From the NCBI RefSeq assembly GCF_000219805.1, contig NC_015756.1:1-18992 (forward strand): a DNA stretch of 18,992 nucleotides, in the 5' to 3' direction. Origin of the DNA: Weissella koreensis KACC 15510 (GTDB lineage: Bacteria; Bacillota; Bacilli; Lactobacillales; Lactobacillaceae). Positions 6,851 through 13,617 of the stretch are shown in pieces. The notes under the pieces were generated by a model that saw only the letters and a list, made by a program, of their open reading frames with translations, was not told where the DNA came from and searched no databases. How positions within the stretch are numbered: position 1 is the first letter of the stretch; every line of letters starts with the position of its first letter. A program made the position numbers and the translations under genes.

Positions 6851-8929
6851 ATGAGGAATAACAAACAACATTCGTCACATAGTCATCATAATCACGGCGA
6901 CATGGATCACTCAAAACACGACCATAATGAAATGGAACATAGTCAGATGGATCACGGCAAGATGAATCATAGTGCGATGGATCACAGTGAAATGGATCAT
7001 GGAGGACACATGATGCATATGGGTGATATGAGTAAAAAGCTCAAAGTGGCTATCATTCTTATGATTCCGCTTCTACTCATTTCACCAATCGCGGGCTTTA
7101 CTATCCTTAAATTCCCCGGAAGTGAAATTTTGCAACTTATCCTTGGTACAATTATCTTCTTTTACTCTGGGACTCCTTTTTTTAGCGGAGCAAAAGGTGA
7201 ATTAAAAAGCCGTAAGCCAGCCATGATGATGCTGATTACAATGGGAATTACCGTTGCCTATACTTATTCTGTTTATGCCACAATTATGAGTCTTAACGGA
7301 CATATGGGCATGAACTTCTGGTTTGAACTGGCAACTTTAATTGTCATTATGTTGATTGGTCACCTGATTGAGATGAAAGCAATCATGGGTGCTGGCGATG
7401 CATTGAAAGATTTAGCAAGCCTTGTTCCCAAAAAAGCTCACTTAAAAAGTGGGAAGGATGTGGAGCTTTCAGAACTAAAAGTTGGCGATTTGCTTTTAGT
7501 GAAAGAAAATGAAAGAATTCCTGCAGATGGCCTTATATTAAGTGAAGCGTTCGTTGATGAGTCAATGATTACTGGTGAAAGCCGAGCAGTCAATAAAAAA
7601 ACAAATGACCTTGTTTATGGTGGTTCCCTCAATCAAAACCAACCATTTGAGATGAAAGTCACAACCCTTGGAAAAGATTCATTTCTCAATCAAGTGGCCG
7701 AATTAGTCAAGAAAGCCCAAGCTCAAAAATCTAATTTGGAAAATATGGCTGACAGAGTGGCTGGTTACCTTTTCTATGCTGCACTTATTGTCGGTATCTT
7801 CTCATTAATTTTTTGGACAATTAGTTCTAACTTTAGTTTTGCTCTTCTTCTTGCGGTTTCTGTTTTTGTAATTGCATGTCCACACGCTTTAGGTCTTGCG
7901 GTTCCACTTGTTGTTTCTCGCTTAACCAGTATTTCTGCTAAAAATGGTTTATTAATTCAGAACAGAACCTCTTTGGAAAAAATAAATACAATTAAATATG
8001 CCTTAATGGATAAAACAGGAACATTAACTGACGGTAATTTTATTGTCCGTAATGTTATTAATTTTACTGATGAAACAGACATTCTCCAAATCATGGCAGC
8101 ACTTGAAGGAAGTTCCACTCACCCGATTGCTCAATCAATCGTTTCAGCTGCTAAACCTCTTGAAAATCTAAAAGTTGAAGCGGTTGAAAATATTCCAGGA
8201 GTTGGAATTAAAGGGCAAGTTAATCAAAACTTTTATCAAATTGTTAACTATAAATATCTTCGTGAAAATCAACTTTCTTATGATGAACAAAAGATTGCTC
8301 AATATTTAGATTTAGGTTTAACTGTATCTTTCCTAATCAATGAACAACAAGATGTTTTAGGATTTATTGCCTTAGGAGATTCTCCTAAAGCAGACGCGAA
8401 AGCCTTTATTAATGGTTTATTAGCCCAAGGAATTACCCCTGTTATGCTCACGGGTGATAATAAAGAAACTGCTCAAAAAATTGCTAGTGCACTAAATATT
8501 CCCGAATTTAGAGCGGAATTAAAACCTGAAGATAAAGCAGAAATTGTGAAAGAATACCAAAAGAAAGCCGGCGTTCTTTTCATTGGTGATGGTGTCAATG
8601 ATTCCCCAGCTCTTGCAACTGCTACGATTGGTTTTGCGATTGGAGCAGGAACTTCGGTTGCTATCAGTACCGCTGATGTCGTCCTAGTTAACTCCAATCC
8701 AAGTGACGTCCTGGATATGATTAATATCTCCAAACGTATGCTTAGAAAAATGAAACAAAACCTCTGGTTTGGAGCAGGCTATAACATCATTGCTATTCCT
8801 GTTGCAGCGGGTATTCTTTATCCATTTACAGGGATTTATATTGATCCTCTCATTGCAGCAGTCCTGATGTCAATCTCAACCGTGATTGTCGCAATCAACG
8901 CGATGGGATTGAGGTATGATAAAAAATAG
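6851..8929 (+). CDS. copB: CopB-type copper-exporting P-type ATPase
   Basis: A 692-residue P1B-type ATPase in the cell membrane that pumps copper (possibly silver) out of the cell. The N-terminus is not a CxxC domain but a His/Met/Asp-rich tail (about residues 8-60, repeated MDH and MEH units), as in CopB. Hallmarks in order: TGES of the actuator domain (241-244), the transmembrane CPH metal motif (C343-P344-H345), the phosphorylated aspartate in DKTGTLT (D387), the nucleotide-domain HP of SSTHPIAQ, GDGVNDSPAL (from 579), and the final helices with YNIIAIPVAAG and MSISTVIVAINA. The CPH motif and His-rich tail separate CopB from CPC-type CopA pumps. AAGGAGG at 6837-6843 precedes ATG 6851. It is intact and ends in a terminator. 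The operon lacks a working chaperone, so export would rely on the tail or on chromosomal CopZ. Confidence 0.95.
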   Translation: MRNNKQHSSHSHHNHGDMDHSKHDHNEMEHSQMDHGKMNHSAMDHSEMDHGGHMMHMGDMSKKLKVAIILMIPLLLISPIAGFTILKFPGSEILQLILGTIIFFYSGTPFFSGAKGELKSRKPAMMMLITMGITVAYTYSVYATIMSLNGHMGMNFWFELATLIVIMLIGHLIEMKAIMGAGDALKDLASLVPKKAHLKSGKDVELSELKVGDLLLVKENERIPADGLILSEAFVDESMITGESRAVNKKTNDLVYGGSLNQNQPFEMKVTTLGKDSFLNQVAELVKKAQAQKSNLENMADRVAGYLFYAALIVGIFSLIFWTISSNFSFALLLAVSVFVIACPHALGLAVPLVVSRLTSISAKNGLLIQNRTSLEKINTIKYALMDKTGTLTDGNFIVRNVINFTDETDILQIMAALEGSSTHPIAQSIVSAAKPLENLKVEAVENIPGVGIKGQVNQNFYQIVNYKYLRENQLSYDEQKIAQYLDLGLTVSFLINEQQDVLGFIALGDSPKADAKAFINGLLAQGITPVMLTGDNKETAQKIASALNIPEFRAELKPEDKAEIVKEYQKKAGVLFIGDGVNDSPALATATIGFAIGAGTSVAISTADVVLVNSNPSDVLDMINISKRMLRKMKQNLWFGAGYNIIAIPVAAGILYPFTGIYIDPLIAAVLMSISTVIVAINAMGLRYDKK

Positions 8930-8955
8930 AAGAGCACATGCTCTTCTATTTTTTT
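8921..8955. terminator. Terminator of the copper operon
   Basis: AATAGAAGAGCA and TGCTCTTCTATT form a perfect stem with a tiny loop. A-run and T-run flanks let it act on both strands, so it can also stop the convergent gene at 9011-9538. It overlaps the last codons of copB. Confidence 0.85.
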
Positions 8956-9010
8956 CATACTAATTATGAAACTTTTATCACTTAAATATACTTAAAGATT
9001 AACTATGATA

Positions 9011-9538
9011 TCACACAAATACTAATGATTGTAATGATATTTTTAAATATGGTTTATTTTTAAATGATTTTAGAATCTTTCGTTCATAATCATTTAATTG
9101 ACTCCCTTTATGAACTAAAAAATAAATATTACCTCTAAGATAACGATTAGCATCAAAAACATCAAAGACTCCTTGAAGTAAATAATCTTTAGTATCTTGA
9201 AGCAGTTTTTTTATTTCTAATTTAACCTCATTAGAATCAAGATAAATATCTATATTTTCCATAAACACTTGATAGCTTTTTCCTCTTTTAATTTTTCTTA
9301 GCTTTTGTTTAGTAAGGCTTTCAAATCTAACGAGTCCATTTCTTTCATAGTGAACTTCATTCTTCTGTTCTTCGTTCCATCTCTTTCCAGGATCTTGCAT
9401 CTTTTTAAGATTATCCACAATTTGCTTAGTTTCCCTTGCTTTTTCTTCACTGCTTCTTTCTTTATTTGTTTTAGGTTTATTCTTATCTTTGATTAAAAAT
9501 ATATCGTCTAAATTTTCTGCCTCTTTATTTTGACTCAT
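9011..9538 (-). CDS. Hypothetical charged protein, family not recognised
   Basis: A 175-residue soluble protein with no cysteine, signal peptide or membrane segment. The first 70 residues are very rich in K, E, N and D and probably disordered (MSQNKEAENLDD, then a KERSSEEKARETKQ stretch). From about 80 onward it looks folded: FESLTKQKLRKIKRGKSYQ, helices around LEIKKLLQDTKDYLLQGVFD, the block DANRYLRGNIYFLVHKG and a C-terminal KILKSFKNKPYLKISLQS. I chose the second ATG (9538) because AAGGAAGAG stands right before it; 10 more codons upstream are open. It converges on copB and is flanked by an IS3 tail, so it may be separate cargo. I do not recognise the family and give no function. Confidence 0.65.
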   Translation of the reverse strand: MSQNKEAENLDDIFLIKDKNKPKTNKERSSEEKARETKQIVDNLKKMQDPGKRWNEEQKNEVHYERNGLVRFESLTKQKLRKIKRGKSYQVFMENIDIYLDSNEVKLEIKKLLQDTKDYLLQGVFDVFDANRYLRGNIYFLVHKGSQLNDYERKILKSFKNKPYLKISLQSLVFV

Positions 9539-9595
9539 TAGTTCTCTTCCTTTTTGCTCAGAAGTCAATAAATTGGACTATTTTTATTCAGTTAC

Positions 9596-9694
9596 TTAGG
9601 CAACATTTGAGATACGATTGCGATTATAAAAATTAATATACCAACCAATGGCTGCTTGGAAGACTGACATATTAGCCTCGATATCATCGAATAA
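9596..9694 (-). pseudogene. C-terminal tail of an IS3-family transposase (OrfB)
   Basis: Reading the minus strand, about 32 codons end in FQAAIGWYINFYNRNRIS and a stop at 9598-9596, following an F-D-D-I-E-A-N-M-S-V stretch. This fits the last helix of IS3-type OrfB integrases (x-Y-I-x-F-Y-N-x-x-R-x). A stop lies directly upstream in frame (9697-9695), so only the tail survives. The rest of the gap 9539-9867 has no gene that I can support. Confidence 0.6.
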
Positions 9695-9867
9695 CTAAAT
9701 ACAGAAAAATACAATAAATATTATCGGACTAGGGACTATACTAGGAAACATCAGTACATTCCTTAAATCAGGGTCTATAATTATAGGATGACTCCTAAAT
9801 CTAAAAAGACAAGGCCCATTAATTTATTAACTAATAATATTGAATTTCAATTTCATAGGAAAACTGG

Positions 9868-9892
9868 TAAACTATTCAACACAATAGTTGAA
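9868..9892 (+). promoter_or_regulatory. Operator-like inverted repeat before the ArsR-rhodanese gene
   Basis: TATTCAA (9873-9879) and TTGAA (9888-9892) are separated by 8 nt, with TAAACTATTCAA at 9868-9879. The same 12-mer and the same spacing recur at 10629-10655 before the thioredoxin operon. The dyad lies 14 nt before the start codon and overlaps the region of the ribosome binding site (AAAGGTGGA). It fits an ArsR-type binding site and autoregulation; that is inference. Confidence 0.6.
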
Positions 9893-9906
9893 AAGGTGGA
9901 AAGAAA

Positions 9907-10551
9907 ATGTTTGAACAAGCAGTTAACTACAAAAATGGACTATATAAAGAACTATCTAAAATTGGTAAGGGGCTAAGCAGTGATCGACGATTAGAAATTC
10001 TTGATCTTTTAACTCAAGCACCCAAATCAGTTGAAACTATTGCCAACGGGGTCGGAATAAGTGTAGCTAACGCCTCACGCCATCTACAAATATTGAAGGA
10101 CAGTCATCTGGTTAAAACAAAACGAAAAGGCAATCATATTATTTATAGCCTTAGTTCTCCCAAAATTAGTGATTTTGTGCACCTATTAACCGATATTGGC
10201 AACAGTGAACTTTCAGATATGAAAACAATTCAGGATAAATCAGACGCTCAAGATAACGTTAAAACCATTTCCTTAAAGCAAGCTCAAGAAGAATACAAAA
10301 ATAGCTTTGTCCTTGATGTACGACCTTCTGATGAATATGCAGCAGGCCACATACAATCGGCAATTAATGTCCCATTGGAAACATTAAAAGAATCAATGCC
10401 CAAATTACCTAAAGATCAAAAAATTATTGTTTATTGCCGTGGAAGACTATGTGCTAATTCCAACATTGCCACACAGATCTTAAATAGAAATGGTTTTGAC
10501 GCAGTTAGTTTAAATTCAAGTTACTATGATTGGAATAAAATAACAGAATAA
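9907..10551 (+). CDS. ArsR-family regulator fused to a rhodanese domain
   Basis: A 214-residue fusion. The N-terminal ArsR-type winged helix (about 15-95) includes SSDRRLEILDLLTQAP and the recognition region SVANASRHLQILKDSHLVKTKRK written as NASRHLQILK. After a linker the rhodanese domain (about 110-214) shows FVLDVRPSDEYAAGHI and INVPLE, then the active loop YCRGRLC with the expected catalytic Cys177 and a second Cys182. These are the only cysteines. Rhodanese domains take up sulfane sulfur as a cysteine persulfide, so the fusion suits a sensor of persulfide or thiol oxidation, but the ligand is not known. AAAGGTGG precedes ATG 9907. The gene has its own terminator and sits upstream of the thioredoxin operon, whose promoter shares its operator. 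It is likely the local repressor. Confidence 0.88.
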   Translation: MFEQAVNYKNGLYKELSKIGKGLSSDRRLEILDLLTQAPKSVETIANGVGISVANASRHLQILKDSHLVKTKRKGNHIIYSLSSPKISDFVHLLTDIGNSELSDMKTIQDKSDAQDNVKTISLKQAQEEYKNSFVLDVRPSDEYAAGHIQSAINVPLETLKESMPKLPKDQKIIVYCRGRLCANSNIATQILNRNGFDAVSLNSSYYDWNKITE

Positions 10552-10558
10552 ACAGTTT

Positions 10559-10597
10559 AAGCACGATTTAGTCATTTATTGATTAAATCGTGCTTTT
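10559..10597 (+). terminator. Terminator after the regulator gene
   Basis: A perfect 12-bp stem, AAGCACGATTTA (10559-10570) with TAAATCGTGCTT (10584-10595), has a 13-nt loop and a short T-rich tail. It makes the downstream operon depend on its own promoter. Confidence 0.8.
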
Positions 10598-10600
10598 ATA

Positions 10601-10655
10601 TTGACTTACAAAAAGTATGTGATATTATTAAACTATTCAAGCAAACAATTGAATA
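10601..10655 (+). promoter_or_regulatory. Promoter and operator of the thioredoxin operon
   Basis: TTGACT (10601-10606) is spaced 16 bp from TATTAT (10623-10628), a good sigma-A promoter. The inverted repeat TATTCAA (10634-10640) and TTGAATA (10649-10655), spaced 8 bp, covers the start site. It shares the 12-mer TAAACTATTCAA and the geometry with the site before the ArsR-rhodanese gene, so that regulator probably represses here. Confidence 0.7.
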
Positions 10656-10676
10656 ATTGAAAGGCGGTGACATAAC

Positions 10677-10958
10677 TTGTCTACTATTGATAAAACGCTA
10701 ACCTTAATTAATTTTGAGAATAATTGGTGCGCCCAGTGTTACACGCAGCGACCAATAATAAATAAGATTAGCCATGACTTTAATTCATATTTAAACGTTC
10801 GGGTAGTGAATTCAGATGCTCACCCAGAACCAGCAAAAAAATACAATGTTTATTCCGCACCCAGTACTATTTTGCTGCGTGATGGAAAAATCGTTGAAAA
10901 AATTACCCGTTTTATTGATCAATCACAATTAACAACTTTAATTAAATATTACCTATAA
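10677..10958 (+). CDS. Short thioredoxin-like protein (WCAQC), TTG start
   Basis: A 93-residue thioredoxin-fold protein with active site WCAQC (C18, C21) and the cis-proline region YSAPSTI (P62). Compared with classical thioredoxin (about 105 residues) it lacks some of the N-terminal strand-helix, and the CAQC dipeptide differs from the usual CGPC, which would change its redox potential. The start is TTG at 10677: an almost ideal Shine-Dalgarno AAGGCGGTGA lies at 10661-10670 and no ATG or GTG is better placed. It is the first gene of the operon and is followed after 13 nt by a second thioredoxin. It probably exchanges disulfides with cell thiols or with neighbouring proteins; the specific partner is unknown. 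Confidence 0.8.
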   Translation: MSTIDKTLTLINFENNWCAQCYTQRPIINKISHDFNSYLNVRVVNSDAHPEPAKKYNVYSAPSTILLRDGKIVEKITRFIDQSQLTTLIKYYL

Positions 10959-10971
10959 AGGAGCGACTCTT

Positions 10972-11286
10972 ATGGTTAAGAACTTAACTGACAAAGACTT
11001 TGTGAAAGAAACTAGTACCGGTGTTACATTAACTGATTTTTGGGCTACTTGGTGTCCTCCATGTCGAATGCAAGGACCGATTATTGAACAACTTGATAAA
11101 GAAATTGGCGATAAAGTCAAAATTACTAAAATAGACGTAGATGCAAATCAAAAAACACCAATAGCATTTGGAATTATGTCTATTCCAACCTTAATTATCA
11201 AAAAAGATGGCCAAGTAGTTGATAAGCTGGTTGGCCTCCACAGTAAGGACCAACTTAAAACCGTTCTTGCTCAATATACTAATTAG
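10972..11286 (+). CDS. trxA: Thioredoxin (WCPPC active site)
   Basis: A 104-residue cytosolic thioredoxin of normal length. The strand-helix entry VTLTDFWATWCPPC places the redox cysteines at C28 and C31; the cis-proline P72 is in SIPTL, and the end VGLHSKDQLKTVL matches the last helix. The WCPPC site instead of WCGPC is known among thioredoxin-like proteins. It likely receives electrons from the thioredoxin reductase encoded at 11849 and reduces protein disulfides. AAAGGAGCG precedes the ATG. It sits between two other thioredoxin-fold genes with short gaps of 13 and 20 nt, so all are co-transcribed. Confidence 0.9.
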   Translation: MVKNLTDKDFVKETSTGVTLTDFWATWCPPCRMQGPIIEQLDKEIGDKVKITKIDVDANQKTPIAFGIMSIPTLIIKKDGQVVDKLVGLHSKDQLKTVLAQYTN

Positions 11287-11306
11287 GTTAAGAGGGGAGA
11301 AGCTGA

Positions 11307-11630
11307 ATGGAACAACTATCAGTAATGAATAAAAAAGAATTTGATAAAAAACTGAAGAATGGAAAATATATTTTAGTTTTTATGGCTTCTTGGTGCCCTG
11401 ATTGTAGCTTTATCAAGCCTCATCTACCAGAGATTGAACAAGAATTCAAAGATTACACTTTCATCAGTGTCGATCGTGATGAGAATACCGAATTGGCTCA
11501 AGAACTAAATATCTTTGGTATTCCAAGCTTCGTTATTTTTAGAGATGGGCAAGAAATCGGAAGACTTGTCAATAAAGATCGGAAGACTAAAGAAGAAGTC
11601 GAAAATTTCATTACCAACACTATTAACTAA
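11307..11630 (+). CDS. Thioredoxin-like protein (WCPDC)
   Basis: A 107-residue thioredoxin-fold protein with active site WCPDC (C30, C33) after YILVFMAS and cis-proline P73 in [14 protein letters not shown] is typical of a thioredoxin-like group found in Gram-positive bacteria. It is the third thioredoxin-type protein in a row; the three active sites differ (CAQC, CPPC, CPDC), which suggests different partners or redox potentials, not simple duplication. AGAGGGGAG precedes the ATG. Its stop codon overlaps by one base the ATG of the broken racemase that follows. No signal peptide is seen, so it should act in the cytosol. Confidence 0.87.
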   Translation: MEQLSVMNKKEFDKKLKNGKYILVFMASWCPDCSFIKPHLPEIEQEFKDYTFISVDRDENTELAQELNIFGIPSFVIFRDGQEIGRLVNKDRKTKEEVENFITNTIN

Positions 11631-11825
11631 TGAAGAAGTTTTTTACTATTCTTGGCGGTATGGGGACGTTAGCAACTGAAAGTTATGTCCGACTCCTTAA
11701 TAAGAAAACTGAAACCCATAAAGACCAAGACTATTTAGATTATATAGTGGGTAACCATTATTGATGCACAAGAAGTCATTGTTAATCGTTCATTGGATAA
11801 GGGATTAGCGTTACGTGACGACTAA
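11630..11825 (+). pseudogene. Aspartate/amino-acid racemase remnant with internal deletion
   Basis: From ATG 11630 the frame reads [19 protein letters not shown] followed by V-R-L-L-N-K-K-T, the classical N-terminus of Asp/Glu-type racemases (G-G-M-G-x-x-A-T), and runs through a D-Q-D-Y-L-D-Y-I segment before a stop at 11762-11764. In the neighbouring frame a short segment reading [11 protein letters not shown] and ending at 11825 looks like a racemase C-terminus. About 150-170 central codons are missing, including the second catalytic cysteine. It appears to be a deletion scar inside the redox operon; the C-terminal match is less certain than the N-terminal one. Confidence 0.75.
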
Positions 11826-11848
11826 TAAGTAGATTGGAGTGAAATTTA

Positions 11849-12793
11849 ATGAGGAAATATGATGTAGTAGTGATTGGGGCCGGTCCTGGTGGAATGACCG
11901 CTGCCTTATATGCAGCACGAGCTAATTTAAATGTAGCAATGCTTGATCGCGGTATTTATGGTGGACAAATGAACAACACCGATGACATTGAAAACTACCC
12001 TGGTTTTACAACAATTAAGGGGCCTGAACTTGGTGAGAAAATGTATCAAGGAACCGTTAAGGCCGGAGTAAATTTTGTATACGGTGATGTCCAAAACGTT
12101 ACCGTTGATGATCAACAAATGAAGCATATTCAAACCGATAGTGACGAGTTAGTAGCAAGCGCAGTAATTATTGCAACAGGATCTAATAATCGAAAATTAG
12201 GTGTACCAGGTGAAGAAAATTTCTCCGGAAAAGGGGTTTCTTACTGTGCAGTATGTGATGGTTCTTTCTTTAAAGGAAAGAACGTGACTGTAGTTGGCGG
12301 TGGTGATTCAGCAATTTCTGAAGGATTGTACTTAGCTAATGTCACTGATGGAGTTAATGTCATTCATCGTCGCGATCAGTTACGGGCACAAAAGGTATTA
12401 CAAAATCGTGCTTTTGATAACGATAAGATAGATTTCACTTGGAATACTAGTGTGACAGAGATTTTAGGTGATGAAAATCATGTTACTGGAGTAAAAATTC
12501 ATAACAATCAGGTCGGTGATGATACAACTCTAGACACTGATGGAGTTTTCGTTTACGTCGGTAACTTTCCAAACAGCCAAATTTTCAATAATTTAAATAT
12601 TACCGATCAAGCTGGTTGGATTATAACTAACGATCAAATGGAAACAACAATTCCTGGAATCTATGCAATTGGTGATGTCCGGCAAAAGCAACTGCGGCAA
12701 ATTACAACTGCGGTTGGCGATGGTGGTATTGCTGGGCAAAACGCCTTTGAATATTTCGAAGCCATAAAGCATCGGCAAACGGTTAAAGATTAA
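11849..12793 (+). CDS. trxB: Thioredoxin reductase (NADPH)
   Basis: A 314-residue low-molecular-weight thioredoxin reductase that uses NADPH and FAD to reduce thioredoxin. FAD-binding GAGPGGMTAALYAARA lies near residue 10, the redox pair CAVC is C133/C136 within SYCAVCDGSFF, and the NADPH fold follows with VVGGGDSAISEG and HRRDQLRAQK. The late FAD motif GDVRQKQLRQITTAVGDG completes the family pattern. TTGGAGTG precedes the ATG. Length and all key residues are normal, so the enzyme should be active, most likely feeding the three thioredoxin-like proteins of the same operon. It is a plasmid-borne extra copy, because the host must have its own trxB. Confidence 0.95.
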   Translation: MRKYDVVVIGAGPGGMTAALYAARANLNVAMLDRGIYGGQMNNTDDIENYPGFTTIKGPELGEKMYQGTVKAGVNFVYGDVQNVTVDDQQMKHIQTDSDELVASAVIIATGSNNRKLGVPGEENFSGKGVSYCAVCDGSFFKGKNVTVVGGGDSAISEGLYLANVTDGVNVIHRRDQLRAQKVLQNRAFDNDKIDFTWNTSVTEILGDENHVTGVKIHNNQVGDDTTLDTDGVFVYVGNFPNSQIFNNLNITDQAGWIITNDQMETTIPGIYAIGDVRQKQLRQITTAVGDGGIAGQNAFEYFEAIKHRQTVKD

Positions 12794-12811
12794 AGAGAGG
12801 AAAATTACTTT

Positions 12812-13459
12812 ATGGAAATCAAATATTGGTCAGACATTGCTTGCCCCTTTTGTTATATCGGTTCTAACCGAATGAAACGAGCAATGAAGGAAATTGGTAT
12901 TTATGACACAACTGAATTAGAGTTCAAATCATTCGAGCTTAACCCTGCAACACCAAAGGAAACCGATGAAGGATACATTAATCACTTCACTCAGGGAAAT
13001 AAGGCAATGGAGCCACAGGCCAAAAAGCAAATGGCTTACATCGAACAAATGGCGCATAACGATGGTCTACCAATGGATCTTGACAGTGTAGTACCTACAA
13101 ATACTATGGATGCGCACCGGATTATTAAATTCGCAGAAGCTAAAAATGATCCTGATTTGACTGAACGAGTAATTAGACGCTTCTACCAAGTTTACTTTAG
13201 TGATGGTCAATCGATTTCTGACCATGATGTGCTATTAAATGCGGCAATGGAAGCTGGGCTTGCTAAAGACGAAGTAGAAAAAGTGCTTAATTCTAACCAA
13301 TATCATCAAGCTGTGGTCAATGACGAGGCAGAGGCTCAACAATCCGGTATTCATGCTGCACCTTTTTTTGTAATCAATAATAAGTATGCAATTAGTGGTG
13401 CTCAACCATATGAAGTCTTTGTTAAAGCCTTAAAGGGCGTTCAAGCAGAAGAAAATTAG
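12812..13459 (+). CDS. DsbA-family oxidoreductase of the FrnE type
   Basis: A 215-residue cytosolic protein with a thioredoxin fold interrupted by a helical domain, as in DsbA/FrnE proteins. The redox motif CPFC sits at C11-C14 in SDIACPFCYIGSNRM, with no signal peptide; the helical insert contains the M-D-A-H-R-I-I-K-F-A segment; the cis-proline loop is AAPFFVINNKYAISGAQ. FrnE-type proteins act as disulfide oxidoreductases or isomerases in stress protection. It follows trxB by 18 nt and precedes the small two-cysteine protein by 12 nt, so it likely works with them in thiol repair. The substrate is unknown; 2-hydroxychromene-2-carboxylate isomerase is the same fold family but is less likely here. 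Confidence 0.88.
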   Translation: MEIKYWSDIACPFCYIGSNRMKRAMKEIGIYDTTELEFKSFELNPATPKETDEGYINHFTQGNKAMEPQAKKQMAYIEQMAHNDGLPMDLDSVVPTNTMDAHRIIKFAEAKNDPDLTERVIRRFYQVYFSDGQSISDHDVLLNAAMEAGLAKDEVEKVLNSNQYHQAVVNDEAEAQQSGIHAAPFFVINNKYAISGAQPYEVFVKALKGVQAEEN

Positions 13460-13471
13460 GAGGAATTTACG

Positions 13472-13600
13472 ATGACCGAAGATAAGCCACAATTTAATAC
13501 AATATTTGGCGATAATAATGATGCTGCTGTATGTGGGCCAGACGGTTGTAATATCGCTGAACATCAAAAGCAAACTGAGGATAAGAAGAAAACAAAATAA
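13472..13600 (+). CDS. Small protein with two cysteines (CGPDGC), unknown role
   Basis: A 42-residue ORF with strong signals: AGGAGG at 13458-13463 (overlapping the stop of the FrnE gene) before ATG 13472, and tight spacing to the genes on both sides (12 and 17 nt). The sequence is acidic at the start and lysine-rich at the end, with a single motif VCGPDGCN (residues 21-28) in the middle. Spacing of the two cysteines by four residues is compatible with an intramolecular disulfide, a persulfide or a metal site. I know no function. Being between an oxidoreductase and a disulfide reductase suggests a thiol relay or a dedicated substrate; that is inference. Confidence 0.65.
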   Translation: MTEDKPQFNTIFGDNNDAAVCGPDGCNIAEHQKQTEDKKKTK

Positions 13601-13617
13601 ATGGAGGAAAGCTATAA

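Noticed and set aside
8473..8733. Minus-strand ORF inside copB
   Set aside because: It lies fully within the conserved nucleotide-binding region of copB on the other strand.
9788..9976. 62-codon plus-strand ORF
   Set aside because: It overlaps the start of the ArsR-rhodanese gene in another frame and spans its operator, without a ribosome binding site or a family signature.
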